Source: CAWFYI01 sp963820105 (lineage in GTDB: Bacteria > Patescibacteriota > Saccharimonadia > Saccharimonadales > UBA4665). Taken from it: 64,000 nucleotides of DNA. The notes below the pieces were generated by a model. The model saw only the letters and a list, made by a program, of their open reading frames with translations. It was not told the DNA's origin and did not search any database. Each line of letters starts with the position of its first letter. Position 1 is the first letter of the stretch. The position numbers were made by a program, and so were the translations under genes. Positions 40,339 to 48,494 of the stretch are shown here, in pieces. The stretch lies in contig CAWFYI010000001.1 of the NCBI GenBank assembly GCA_963820105.1, positions 496,001 through 560,000 on the forward strand. Direction: 5' to 3'.

Positions 40339-41637
40339 ATGGCGCAGAGAGCTCCGGCTAAGGGCCGGCCCGGTAAAAAACAGGCGGATAAAGCTCGGTT
40401 TTTCGGCCGGCATCCCCGCATCAAAAGCATGCTGGCGGGACTGGCGATATTCCTGATAATCATCGGGGTGTTAAATTTGCTGTTCCACACACTCTCGTCT
40501 ATCAGGCAGTCCCGGTTGCAGCCCTTTTACAACACCACCGGACTGACCACTAAGGGCAGGCTGGGACAGATAGTCAGGCAGGAGCCGCTAGGCCAGAAGA
40601 TAGACGGCGGCAAAGCCATTCGCGTTCTTTATAGAACCCAGCAGGCAGGCGGCAATTACACGTTTTCATCCGGAATGGTATTCATACCGGATAACTCTAA
40701 CGCCGGCCTGCCGCGGCCCGTGGTGGCTTGGGCCCACGGTACGCTCGGGCTTGGCGACGCGTGCGCGCCGTCGCGCAAACACGATCCGGCCAGCATCTCC
40801 TGGGTCAGCAGCATGCTGAAGAAAGGGTGGGTGGTCACTGCCACCGATTATGCCGGCTTCGGGACGCCTGGTACGCAGGGATATCTGGTCGGCGGCGATG
40901 AAGCCCATGATGTATTGAACAGCGTGAGAGCGGCGCGCGACATATCAGAGGCCCATGCTGGCAGCACTTTCGTGGTATGGGGACACTCGCAAGGCGGCAG
41001 TTCCGCCTTGTTCACGGCCAACCAGGCTGCGTCTTACGCCCCGGAACTGAAGCTTATAGGCACCGTGGCCTCGGCCCCGGCCGCCGAGCTCGTACCCCTG
41101 CTGAACGAGCAGTACGGTACCGTAGCCGACTGGGTCATCGGCCCGCTCATAGCAGTCTCTTGGCCGGCAGCTGACCCCAACCTTAAAGCAAGCAGCATAA
41201 TGACGGCTACGGGCCGCGACAACTACCAAAGAATCGCCGATCACTGCATAGGGCAATCCACGCTTGGCGGCCTGGCGCGCAGCATCCTTGGGCAGAAATT
41301 CTTCTCGAGGAACCCTCTTAGCGTACCAGCCTGGAAGCAGATGGCCATTCAACAGACAGCGCCGATCCTGAAGCCGGATCAACCGCTACTGGTCGTCGAA
41401 AGCAAGACGGACAAAGTAGTCCTGCCGGATACCACCGCGCTCTACATCCAGACGTCATGCCAGGCCGGCGTTAATCCGGCTACTCTTTGGCTGGACAAAG
41501 TTGCCCATCAGGACATCCCCGCCAAAAGCGCCGGCAGCGTCATAAACTGGATCGACGCCAGGTTCGCAGGGCAAGCCAATAGTTCATCCTGCTCCCAGCC
41601 GCTCCCCATTAAACCCACTACAATACCGTCAACGTAA
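40339..41637 (+). CDS. Membrane-anchored lipase-like alpha/beta hydrolase
   Basis: A 432-residue protein with a basic N-terminus, one membrane helix (about residues 31-50) and an extracytoplasmic alpha/beta-hydrolase domain. The nucleophile elbow is VVWGHSQGGSSAL. VAWAHGTLGLGDACAPS is the oxyanion region typical of secretory lipases, and a late DKVVLPDTT plus KVAHQDIP provide the acid and histidine. TAGAAT ends 7 bases before the ATG. It may cut host or environmental lipids. Its end overlaps the convergent membrane gene by 9 bases. Confidence 0.85.
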   Translation: MAQRAPAKGRPGKKQADKARFFGRHPRIKSMLAGLAIFLIIIGVLNLLFHTLSSIRQSRLQPFYNTTGLTTKGRLGQIVRQEPLGQKIDGGKAIRVLYRTQQAGGNYTFSSGMVFIPDNSNAGLPRPVVAWAHGTLGLGDACAPSRKHDPASISWVSSMLKKGWVVTATDYAGFGTPGTQGYLVGGDEAHDVLNSVRAARDISEAHAGSTFVVWGHSQGGSSALFTANQAASYAPELKLIGTVASAPAAELVPLLNEQYGTVADWVIGPLIAVSWPAADPNLKASSIMTATGRDNYQRIADHCIGQSTLGGLARSILGQKFFSRNPLSVPAWKQMAIQQTAPILKPDQPLLVVESKTDKVVLPDTTALYIQTSCQAGVNPATLWLDKVAHQDIPAKSAGSVINWIDARFAGQANSSSCSQPLPIKPTTIPST

Positions 41638-42246
41638 TTTGACGGGCACGTTTCCGGTCGCCTTAGCCTTGGTAGCCATTATCGCCGGAGTCTTCTTAAA
41701 CAGTATAATTCCCGTCATTATGGAGTTCGTGATAATCATGGCGACGGAGTGCAGGACGGTAGCCACATTGTAAGCCTGCAAAGAGAACAGCGTCAGTATA
41801 TGCCTGATGACGTTGGCGCTGTAGAGCTGTGGAGCTTCGGTACTTGGGTTCTTCCAGGTCTTGCGTATGGTCGGCACGAAAGCTATAAGATCTATTGATA
41901 CTGCTATGATCACCGACAGGGTCGGGTCATCGAAGATTGCCCAAGGTATTAGGCCCAGCAAGGCCGCTGCCAGGAAGTATTTGTCCGTCTTGACAACATA
42001 CTTGAACCCGTACCGCAGAGAGAATAGGAATATACCTATAGTGAACACCTCGGCGACTCCTGCCGGCAAAGCGCCGATACCCGCTCCCTTGGCCAGCTGG
42101 CCAAAGAAGGTTATACCAGACACAATGGTCCATACTAGCCAGGTGTACGGATGTGGTTTGACGCGTTTTCTCAAGGTGTCGCGTATATACGGCACATTGC
42201 CGGCGACAGCTATGAAGGCGGCGATGACCGCCAGGATGTCTTTCAC
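41629..42246 (-). CDS. PQ-loop-like multi-span membrane protein
   Basis: A 205-residue membrane protein with about six helices. AVAGNVPYIRDTLRKRVKP and, later, IAFVPTIRKTWKNP form two related segments like the PQ-loop or SemiSWEET repeat, where a Pro in a helix is followed by a basic segment. Small-molecule transport is a reasonable guess. Translated with the preceding DUF5652 gene (4-base overlap). Confidence 0.62.
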   Translation of the reverse strand: MKDILAVIAAFIAVAGNVPYIRDTLRKRVKPHPYTWLVWTIVSGITFFGQLAKGAGIGALPAGVAEVFTIGIFLFSLRYGFKYVVKTDKYFLAAALLGLIPWAIFDDPTLSVIIAVSIDLIAFVPTIRKTWKNPSTEAPQLYSANVIRHILTLFSLQAYNVATVLHSVAMIITNSIMTGIILFKKTPAIMATKAKATGNVPVKLR

Positions 42247-42434
42247 TCGTCCTTATGTGTCAGCAGATAAATAATAGGCAGGATGCCGACCGTATTTATC
42301 ACCAGGATGACCACGAACCAGACCAGGTGGCGGTTCTTGCCGGCCCGCCAAAGCGCCATGCCTTTCCAGATAAGCTCCCACACCGCCAGTACGGCGACCA
42401 GGTATATCTGCATGGTTGATAGGTGATAGGTCAT
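42243..42434 (-). CDS. DUF5652-type two-span membrane protein
   Basis: A 63-residue protein with two helices and the central LIWKGMALWRAGKNRHLVWF motif, then INTVGILPIIYLL. This is the DUF5652 pattern, frequent in Patescibacteria. AAAGGAA lies upstream of the ATG. It heads a two-gene unit with the PQ-loop-like protein. Confidence 0.8.
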   Translation of the reverse strand: MTYHLSTMQIYLVAVLAVWELIWKGMALWRAGKNRHLVWFVVILVINTVGILPIIYLLTHKDE

Positions 42435-42502
42435 CGTGTTCCTTTCATTCGAAGCTTACTACTATACTTTAGCAGAGTACGATTCCGGCAAGCCAGCTTA
42501 TT

Positions 42503-43267
42503 TCAGCTCACCATAAAGGCGTAGACCACGGTGTTCTGGGTGTAGCTGGCGGTCTGCTTGTCGAACGCGCCTCCGCAGGTAATCAGACGCAGGCCGGGAT
42601 ACTTGAGGTTGCCGTAGACCTGCTGGGTGGGGAAGTCGGCTTGGCTGAACTGTTTCAGGGCCGTCACCTTGAACTTTACTTTGGAACCGTCAGCCCTTGA
42701 GATATTGATGATGTCGCCCTTTTTTACTTCGCGCAAATGCCAAAACACTGATATGCCCTTATAAGTATCCACATGGCCGACGATTATGGCAGGCCCCGTC
42801 TCTCCGGGCGTGGGGCTGTATTTGTACCAGCCGGTGGTCCAATCAAAGAGCGGCGGCATCTGGATGCTACCCTGGGAATCCCGGCCCACCGTCGTCACGG
42901 AAGCATCGATTCCTACCGATGGAACCGTTATATGGGTAGGCACGGAGCGTGACAGCGGTTTTATGCCCGTAGCGGCCCGCGTGGGCGCAGGTGACGAGAA
43001 GGTCTTTAGCGGCTCCAGTTTGTGCCCCCGGGCGATCTGCGCTCCAAAGTAGACTATGCCGCTTACACCGACGATCATGAGAGTGGCCGTTATAATCGCC
43101 TGCGGTCTTATCGTGTTGTCCAGGAACGACTTGTTCTTAGGCCGCCCGCGCGAACGCTGCCGCTGGTAGCGGATGACCACCTCCCTGGTATAACCGCCAA
43201 GGGTAGGCAGCACCAGTTGTCTGTACTTTTTGGAACGAGCCGATTTGTTCGTCCTATAACGGCGCAA
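42503..43267 (-). CDS. Class F-type sortase
   Basis: A 254-residue transpeptidase. A basic N-terminus of about 55 residues and one membrane helix (about 56-76) are followed by the sortase beta-barrel: VGIDASVTTVG, catalytic His in IVGHVDTYKG, catalytic Cys in LRLITCGG, and a C-terminal YTQNTVVYAFM strand. The short LITCGG plus NTVVYA ending suits class F. It attaches surface proteins to the wall. The next gene upstream encodes a plausible substrate. Confidence 0.9.
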   Translation of the reverse strand: MRRYRTNKSARSKKYRQLVLPTLGGYTREVVIRYQRQRSRGRPKNKSFLDNTIRPQAIITATLMIVGVSGIVYFGAQIARGHKLEPLKTFSSPAPTRAATGIKPLSRSVPTHITVPSVGIDASVTTVGRDSQGSIQMPPLFDWTTGWYKYSPTPGETGPAIIVGHVDTYKGISVFWHLREVKKGDIINISRADGSKVKFKVTALKQFSQADFPTQQVYGNLKYPGLRLITCGGAFDKQTASYTQNTVVYAFMVS

Positions 43268-43445
43268 AGTGATAATAAGCCGTCTGCTAGGAGACAGCCG
43301 AACCTTATATGATCTTGTGCGCCATGTACTGATGATCAGGCTCCTTATAAATTCCTTAAGCTAAAGCGGGCGACCGGTTGTGAGGACCGGCCGCCACCTT
43401 TCTTCCGTAACGACCCTATCACGGCGGGCCGTTCAGAGATTTTTG

Positions 43446-44027
43446 TTAAACGCTCAGACCGAGCAGAGACTTCTTGCGCAGGAATGCGCCGAGGCCCAGA
43501 GAGCCTGCGGAAGCAACCAGGCCCGCGATGGAAGCCGTGCTTGAAGCGCTGGCTACACCGGCACCACCGCCAGCGTGTACGGCGCCCTTGGGGGCTGCGA
43601 CCTGAGGAGCTGCAGAAACAGCCTTAGGTGCTGCAGGAGCTGCGGCTACGGTAGTGTTATTAACCGTGCTGCAGTCCGGAGCGAACGTTACGTCAGCAGA
43701 CTGGTTCTGGCTGGTGCTAGAACTATTGCTGTTGCTGCTGTTGTTGTTACCGCCAAAGACAGCGATCCCACCGGCAGATTCGTTCTCCTGGCTGGTGTTG
43801 CTGTTCTGGCTCTGGTCGACGCTTGTCTGGATGATGCCACTGCAGTTACCATTGACGTTCAGCGAGTGGTCGTCAGTGTTAGTTATTGTTTTGTTATAAG
43901 AATTGTTGGTGTATGAGCCGTGATGATGGTGACGGTACTGCTGCGTAGCGCCCGCGGTACCTGCCATGCCTAGCGTCAGTACCGTGCTTGCGCCGGCCGC
44001 TGCCAGGATTCTTTTAAGTTTGTACAT
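43446..44027 (-). CDS. Secreted Asn/Ser-rich surface protein, possible sortase substrate
   Basis: A 193-residue exported protein. Signal peptide about residues 1-27 (cut after AGA in TAGATQQ); a His/Tyr cluster; a long Asn/Ser/Gln-rich domain with two or more cysteines; an Ala/Pro linker; then a hydrophobic helix and a basic tail (GAFLRKKSLLGLSV), the layout of a cell-wall sorting signal. No LPxTG is present; APKGA before the helix is the nearest candidate. AAGGAGGGG lies 7 bases before the ATG. Confidence 0.72.
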   Translation of the reverse strand: MYKLKRILAAAGASTVLTLGMAGTAGATQQYRHHHHGSYTNNSYNKTITNTDDHSLNVNGNCSGIIQTSVDQSQNSNTSQENESAGGIAVFGGNNNSSNSNSSSTSQNQSADVTFAPDCSTVNNTTVAAAPAAPKAVSAAPQVAAPKGAVHAGGGAGVASASSTASIAGLVASAGSLGLGAFLRKKSLLGLSV

Positions 44028-44062
44028 ACCTTTTCCCCTCCTTATAGTTAATAGGCATCCTC

Positions 44063-44092
44063 ACTATAATCCTATGATTTACACAGTGTCAA
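44063..44092 (-). promoter_or_regulatory. Strong promoter of the surface-protein gene
   Basis: On the minus strand, TTGACA (44087-44092), 18 bases, TATAGT (44063-44068). Transcription should start about 30 bases before the ATG. This is the best sigma-70 type promoter in the window and has a true leader with a Shine-Dalgarno site. Confidence 0.75.
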
Positions 44093-44174
44093 GTATATTG
44101 GATAGAGCTTATGCTTAATTCTCCAGTTTTTCCCCGTAGAACTGTAAGCCGCACGAGCAATAACTCCGACACCA

Positions 44175-44192
44175 TATGACTCATAAGTCATA
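44175..44192. promoter_or_regulatory. Perfect 7-4-7 palindrome upstream of purH (site 1)
   Basis: TATGACT-CATA-AGTCATA. It lies in the 44093-44387 region, which has no gene. The 4-base centre matches Crp/Fnr-type operator spacing. Confidence 0.5.
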
Positions 44193-44273
44193 CTGCGAAG
44201 ACGTTTCCACCCTTATAAATCAATAGCAAGCTTACTACTGCCGTCAGGTATATCACCGCGGAGCTCTTTATAG

Positions 44274-44291
44274 CTGTAAGGATTCTTACAG
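44274..44291. promoter_or_regulatory. Perfect 7-4-7 palindrome upstream of purH (site 2)
   Basis: CTGTAAG-GATT-CTTACAG, with the same geometry as site 1, 99 bases away. In RNA it would form a hairpin about 100 bases before the purH start. Confidence 0.5.
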
Positions 44292-44387
44292 TGTGATTTA
44301 ATAAATGCCGCGTTCCCAGGCCGCGCAGTGGATATTCAAGGTAAAACTCGGTACTATATAGCTATCAGCCATGGGAGATAAGCCTTC

Positions 44388-46064
44388 TTGAACCAAAAAC
44401 AAACGGCCGGCATAGCGCTGTTGTCGGTATATGATAAATCCGGCATAGAGGAATTCGCGCGCGGCCTGAGCGATCTGGGCTGGCAGATCTATGCCTCCGG
44501 CGGCACGGCCAAGGCTGTCGCTAGCGCCGGCGTGGATGTAACCGACGTAGCCAAGCTGGTAGGGGGCAAGGCCATACTAGGTCACCGCGTCGTTACGCTG
44601 TCACGCGAGATATCCGCCGGCCTGCTGGCAGACAAGGAAAGCCCAGATGACATGGCCGAAATGGATAAGCTGAGTCTGCCAGTAATCGATCTGGTATGCG
44701 TAGATATGTATCCGCTGGAAGAGACTATCGCTAAATCCGGCGCTACCAAACAGGACGTTATAGACAAGACCGACATCGGCGGGCCGACCATGCTGCGCGC
44801 CGCAGCAAAGGGCCGGCGCATAGTCCTATCGCACGCCTCACAGCGCTCGTCCGTGCTGGACTGGCTCAAGGCTGGCAAGCCCGATGAGGAATCATGCCTG
44901 GACGATCTGGCTGCCCGCGCCGAGTATGAAGTCACGCGCTACACCCTGGCCTTGGCTAAACATCTGAACGGCGAACAGGTAAGCGGCTCGCTGGCGCGTG
45001 TCAGTAGCCCTACTAAGTACGGCGAGAACCCCTGGCAGGCTCCGGCGGCCTTTTACGCCGACAACCGCGTGTCGGCAGACCCGTTAGGGCTGGATAAGTT
45101 CGAGCACGTGCAGGGCATGGAACGCAGCTTCGTCAATATGACGGATATCGACAGGCTCCTGCAGACTGTTACGCACGTAGCCGCCGGCTTCGAGCGCAAC
45201 TTCGGCGAGGTCCCGTCGATAGCCGTAGGAGTGAAGCACGGCAACGCCTGTGGCGCCGGCGTTTCGGACGACCCGGTGGAAGCCGTGAAAAAGATGCTAG
45301 AGGGCGATACCCGCGCCATCTTCGGCGGCGTAGTCATGATCAACGGCCCGATTGACGAACCCACCACCCAAGCCCTGATGCACCACGCCATGGAAGGCGA
45401 CAAACCGCGCCTGCTGGACGGTGTAATCGGCTCCGAAGTCACCAAGGAAGCCCTGGAACTGCTCAGCCGCAACAAATTGCGCGTCGTGGTCAATCCGTCG
45501 CTCGCCAAGCTGAGCGAAAGCTCTCTCGACCAGACGCGACGGCCCAGGCCGGTCCGTGGCGGCACCCTGGAACAACCGAATTATAACTTCGTGATTGACC
45601 TGGGCGCGGATTACATGCAGACTCACGGCGACCCCACGGACCAGCAGAAACGAGACATGATCCTGGCCTGGGCCGTCGGCTGCACGTCGAACAGCAACAC
45701 CATCACCCTCGTAAAGGACGGCCGGCTTATCGGCAATGGCGTCGGCCAGCAGGATCGTGTCGGCGCCGGCCAATTAGCTTTGACTAGGACGACCACGGAC
45801 CTGCCGGAATTGGAAGAGCAGGGCGACAAGCTTATCCTGAAAATCACGCTGGACAAATCGAAACTCGAAGGTGCCACCGCTTACAGCGACAGCTTCTTCC
45901 CATTCCCAGACGGCCCAGGCCTGCTGGCCAAAGCGGGCATCAAAGCAATATTGACCTCAAGCGGCTCGGTCGCCGACGAAACCGTCGTCAAAAGCCTAGC
46001 TGACCAAGGCGTCGCCGTCATAATGATCCCCGACAAGGTCGGCCGGGGCTTCTATCTGCACTAA
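44388..46064 (+). CDS. purH: Bifunctional AICAR transformylase/IMP cyclohydrolase
   Basis: Catalyses the last two steps of IMP synthesis. The 558-residue protein has the N-terminal cyclohydrolase domain (ALLSVYDKSGIEEFARGL, DIGGPTMLRAAAK) and the C-terminal transformylase with AVGVKHGNACGAG (family KHxNPCG; Pro is Ala here) and SDSFFPFPDGP near the end. The start appears to be TTG at 44388 with GGGAGATAAG 5-10 bases upstream; an ATG slightly upstream is out of frame. It is the only purine gene here separated from the main group by the sugar-phosphate genes. Confidence 0.95.
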   Translation: MNQKQTAGIALLSVYDKSGIEEFARGLSDLGWQIYASGGTAKAVASAGVDVTDVAKLVGGKAILGHRVVTLSREISAGLLADKESPDDMAEMDKLSLPVIDLVCVDMYPLEETIAKSGATKQDVIDKTDIGGPTMLRAAAKGRRIVLSHASQRSSVLDWLKAGKPDEESCLDDLAARAEYEVTRYTLALAKHLNGEQVSGSLARVSSPTKYGENPWQAPAAFYADNRVSADPLGLDKFEHVQGMERSFVNMTDIDRLLQTVTHVAAGFERNFGEVPSIAVGVKHGNACGAGVSDDPVEAVKKMLEGDTRAIFGGVVMINGPIDEPTTQALMHHAMEGDKPRLLDGVIGSEVTKEALELLSRNKLRVVVNPSLAKLSESSLDQTRRPRPVRGGTLEQPNYNFVIDLGADYMQTHGDPTDQQKRDMILAWAVGCTSNSNTITLVKDGRLIGNGVGQQDRVGAGQLALTRTTTDLPELEEQGDKLILKITLDKSKLEGATAYSDSFFPFPDGPGLLAKAGIKAILTSSGSVADETVVKSLADQGVAVIMIPDKVGRGFYLH

Positions 46065-46069
46065 ATGCC

Positions 46070-46141
46070 TGGTGGAGGCACCGGGAATTGAACCCGGCCG
46101 GCAGGCTTCGCGGACTCACCGCGACACCAGTCTGTACCCCC
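46070..46141 (-). ncRNA. tRNA/tmRNA-like RNA element T1
   Basis: A 72-base element: GGGGGTA pairs with TGCCTCC to make an acceptor stem, followed by discriminator A and encoded CCA. A perfect T-arm (CCGGG-TTCAATT-CCCGG) is present. There is no anticodon arm. In its place, after CAGACTGGTGTCGCGG, sits a hairpin TCGCGG-TGAGT-CCGCGA. The 5' end and the CCTCCACCA end recall tmRNA, but the mRNA-like domain is missing. An outer stem (CTGGTGG with CCACCAG) may enclose the precursor. A second copy is at 48.3 kb. Confidence 0.6.
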
Positions 46142-46217
46142 TGAAGGCACACCGTACCACCAGACTTTTCCATGCTACCAATCTGTTATTAAATAATACT
46201 TAAGGAATAGAATTTCC

Positions 46218-46246
46218 TTGAAAAATAATTTTGCGAGTGGTATCAT
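46218..46246 (+). promoter_or_regulatory. Predicted promoter of small RNA S1
   Basis: TTGAAA (46218-46223), 17 bases, TATCAT (46241-46246). It points away from T1 and into a 50-base stretch that ends in a terminator. Confidence 0.6.
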
Positions 46247-46252
46247 CAGAGC

Positions 46253-46304
46253 AGGTAGGCTTCGCGGGCAAACCAAGCAACTCAAGGAGTTGCTTTTTAT
46301 TTTT
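46253..46304 (+). ncRNA. Small RNA S1 with intrinsic terminator
   Basis: About 51 bases from the predicted start to the terminator hairpin AAGCAACTC-AAG-GAGTTGCTT (46275-46295), followed by TTTATTTTT. It contains AGGCTTCGCGG (46257-46267), exactly complementary to CCGCGAAGCCT in the hairpin of T1. Its end overlaps the last codons of the convergent aldolase gene, whose transcript may use the same hairpin. Confidence 0.5.
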
Positions 46305-47310
46305 CGAAGGATTCGGACCATTTGCCTTGTGCGGCTAGCGAGTTGGCTTCGCAGCGGTGCAGGTAGGCGGCGACAGCTTCGTCGGTCTTTTTCTCGGCCC
46401 ATAGTTTTAACACGGGGTTTTGGATGGCGCGGCTGTAGCTGAACGTCAGAGGCCAGGGCAGGCCACCGAGTTTGTTCATGGCGTCCAGATGTGCCGTGGC
46501 TTCGACTTCGCTCTGGCCGCCTGAGAGGAAGACCACGCCGGCCAGTTCGGCGGGCACGTTTTCCTTCAGGCACTTAACGGTCTGCTCGGCCACGGTCTGG
46601 ACATCGGCGCGGTCGGGCGCGTCTTTACCGGAAAGCACCATGCTGGCCTTCAGAATTACGCCTTCCAGCATGACGTCCTGATTCTTCAGAGCCTGGAACA
46701 GGGTCTTGAGGGTTTCGGCCGTAACTTCGTAGCAGCGTTCGATGGAGTGGTCGCCGTCGAGCAGGACTTCCGGCTCCACGATTGGTACGATGCCAGCCTC
46801 TTGGGCCAGGGCGGCGTAGCGGGCCATACCGTGAGCGTTAGCCTTGTGGCAGGCAACGGTCGGTGCCTTGTCGCCAATTATAGTGTAGACGGCGCGCCAC
46901 TTGGCAAAGCCGGCGCCCAGCTTGGCATACTCGGCGAAGCGCTCGCGCAGGCCGTCCAGACCCTCGGTAACTTTTTCGCCCTCGTGCAGAGCCAAGTCCT
47001 TGGCGCCCATGTCCACCTTGATGCCGGGAACTATGCCCTTGGCTTTCAGTACGTCGGCGAACGGCGTGCCGCTGTCGTCTTTCTGGCGGATGGTCTCGTC
47101 GAACAGGATGACGCCGCTTAAGTACTGCTCAACCCCGTCGGCGGTAAGGAGCAGTTGGCGGTAGGTGCGCCGGTTTTCTTCGGTGGCTTCCAGGCCGACT
47201 GACTTGAAACGTTTGTCTGCCGTGCCGCTGGATTCGTCCGCGGCCAGCAGGCCTTTGCCCGGAACTACCATGGCTTTGGCGGTGTCGCGCAGTTGTTGGT
47301 CGTATTTCAT
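46297..47310 (-). CDS. fba: Class I fructose-bisphosphate aldolase
   Basis: A 337-residue Schiff-base aldolase of the eukaryote-like class I family: GKGLLAADESSGTADKRF at the start, KVDMGAKDLA, PIVEPEVLLDGDH, the Schiff-base lysine in EGVILKASMVL (about residue 220), and LSGGQSEVEAT. It makes or splits fructose 1,6-bisphosphate. The ATG follows directly after the stop codon of the fructose-bisphosphatase gene, so the pair acts together, most naturally in gluconeogenesis toward fructose 6-phosphate and ribose for purines. Confidence 0.96.
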   Translation of the reverse strand: MKYDQQLRDTAKAMVVPGKGLLAADESSGTADKRFKSVGLEATEENRRTYRQLLLTADGVEQYLSGVILFDETIRQKDDSGTPFADVLKAKGIVPGIKVDMGAKDLALHEGEKVTEGLDGLRERFAEYAKLGAGFAKWRAVYTIIGDKAPTVACHKANAHGMARYAALAQEAGIVPIVEPEVLLDGDHSIERCYEVTAETLKTLFQALKNQDVMLEGVILKASMVLSGKDAPDRADVQTVAEQTVKCLKENVPAELAGVVFLSGGQSEVEATAHLDAMNKLGGLPWPLTFSYSRAIQNPVLKLWAEKKTDEAVAAYLHRCEANSLAAQGKWSESFEK

Positions 47311-48273
47311 CTAACCCTCCTTGTACAGGTTTACAATTTTCTTATTACCGATAATAACAGGTATGCGCTGGTGCAGCTTTGACGGCACCATGTCCAAGAT
47401 GTCTTCGGCGCCGGTGGAAGCCGCGCCGCCGGCCTGTTCCATCAGGAAGGCTATGGGCTTGGCCTCGTAATTCAGGCGTATCTTGGGCTTGAACGCGCTC
47501 TTGCCGGAAGTATCGACCGCGGGGAAGAAGAACACACCGCCCTTTAGCAGGTTGCGATGGAAGTCGGCCACTAGCGACCCGACGTAGCGCAGTTTGGAGG
47601 TTTCCGCGCGGACGCGGTTCATATAGGCTTGGTCATGTTTGGATATGAATGGCCCGTAAGCTTCGTTAAAAGTATAGTAGGGCGTTTTGTCGGGCACGGT
47701 CACGTGATCGTTGCTCAGGAAAAATTCGCCCAGGTCGACGTCCAGCGTGAACTCATGCACGCCGTCGCCCCAACTGAAGACCAGCATGGTGCTGGTGCCG
47801 TAAGCCACGTAACCGGCCAGCACCTGGTCGCGGCCGGACTGCAGGAACTGCTTGTCGCTGCCGGCCGGCACGCCGTCCAGCTTCCTATGGACCGAGAAGA
47901 TGGTGCCGACACTGACGTTGACGTCGATATTGGTAGAACCGTCCAGCGGATCGAAAGCGATTACGTATCCGGCCTTGGGATTCTTCAAATCAACCACCCT
48001 GTCTTCTTCTTCGCTGGCCATAGCTGCGAACAGGCCGGTGCTTTCAAGGTATTGCTTGCACAGGTCGTTGGCGTAGACGTCAAGTTTGGCCTGGTCTTCG
48101 TCCTGCACGTTGGTGGAGCCGGCCATGCCGCGGATGTCCGCCAGCCCGGCCCGGTTGGTCTGCGCCGAGATAAGCTTACCGATAGTGGCGATGTCGGACA
48201 TCATCATCACCAGCTGGAGGCGTTCCGGATGGTCCTCGAGTTGGCCCAAGAGAAATTGCTGTAACGTCTGCAT
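47311..48273 (-). CDS. fbp: Class I fructose-1,6-bisphosphatase
   Basis: A 320-residue FBPase: metal site ASEEEDRVV and FDPLDGSTNIDVNVSVGTIF (about residues 112-131), substrate segment RYVGSLVADFHRNLLKGGVF, and EAKPIAFLMEQAGGAA. It removes the 1-phosphate from fructose 1,6-bisphosphate. A TTG two codons upstream (48279) is an alternative start. CATAAT lies 10 bases before the ATG. Between this gene and purB lie the second pair of RNA elements. Confidence 0.95.
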   Translation of the reverse strand: MQTLQQFLLGQLEDHPERLQLVMMMSDIATIGKLISAQTNRAGLADIRGMAGSTNVQDEDQAKLDVYANDLCKQYLESTGLFAAMASEEEDRVVDLKNPKAGYVIAFDPLDGSTNIDVNVSVGTIFSVHRKLDGVPAGSDKQFLQSGRDQVLAGYVAYGTSTMLVFSWGDGVHEFTLDVDLGEFFLSNDHVTVPDKTPYYTFNEAYGPFISKHDQAYMNRVRAETSKLRYVGSLVADFHRNLLKGGVFFFPAVDTSGKSAFKPKIRLNYEAKPIAFLMEQAGGAASTGAEDILDMVPSKLHQRIPVIIGNKKIVNLYKEG

Positions 48274-48300
48274 GTGCAACTACATTATGACACAAAGACC

Positions 48301-48375
48301 TGGTGGAGGCACAGGGGATCGAACCCGGCCGGCCTGGATCGCTAACCCAAGGCCGCGACACCAGTCTGTGCCCCC
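48301..48375 (-). ncRNA. tRNA/tmRNA-like RNA element T2
   Basis: A 75-base relative of T1. The acceptor stem is GGGGGCA with TGCCTCC (extendable to 10 bp with CACAG/CTGTG), then A and encoded CCA. It shares CAGACTGGTGTCGCGG and the GGCCGGGTTC T-arm start with T1. The variable part differs: GGCCTTGGGTTAGCGATCC folds with AGGCC. The T-stem has one mismatch. Flanking CTGGTGG and CCACCAG are conserved with T1. No anticodon arm. Confidence 0.6.
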
Positions 48376-48459
48376 GCGATGAAGGCTGCCTAACCACCAG
48401 GTAATTACTATGTTAGGGATCAAGGATTAAAAAATCTTTAACCCCTGCGATTTCGCCCG

Positions 48460-48488
48460 TTGAACCCTGTGACTTTGTTTGATAAAAT
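48460..48488 (+). promoter_or_regulatory. Predicted promoter of small RNA S2
   Basis: TTGAAC (48460-48465), 17 bases, TAAAAT (48483-48488), in the same position relative to T2 as the S1 promoter is to T1 (85 versus 77 bases). Confidence 0.6.
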
Positions 48489-48494
48489 TGCTCT

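Noticed and set aside
46070..46163. T1 as tRNA-Sec or an ordinary class II tRNA
   Set aside because: A TTCA triplet lies upstream of the acceptor start, but it cannot be placed in an anticodon arm with a proper D-arm, and the region between acceptor and T-arm is too short for an anticodon arm.
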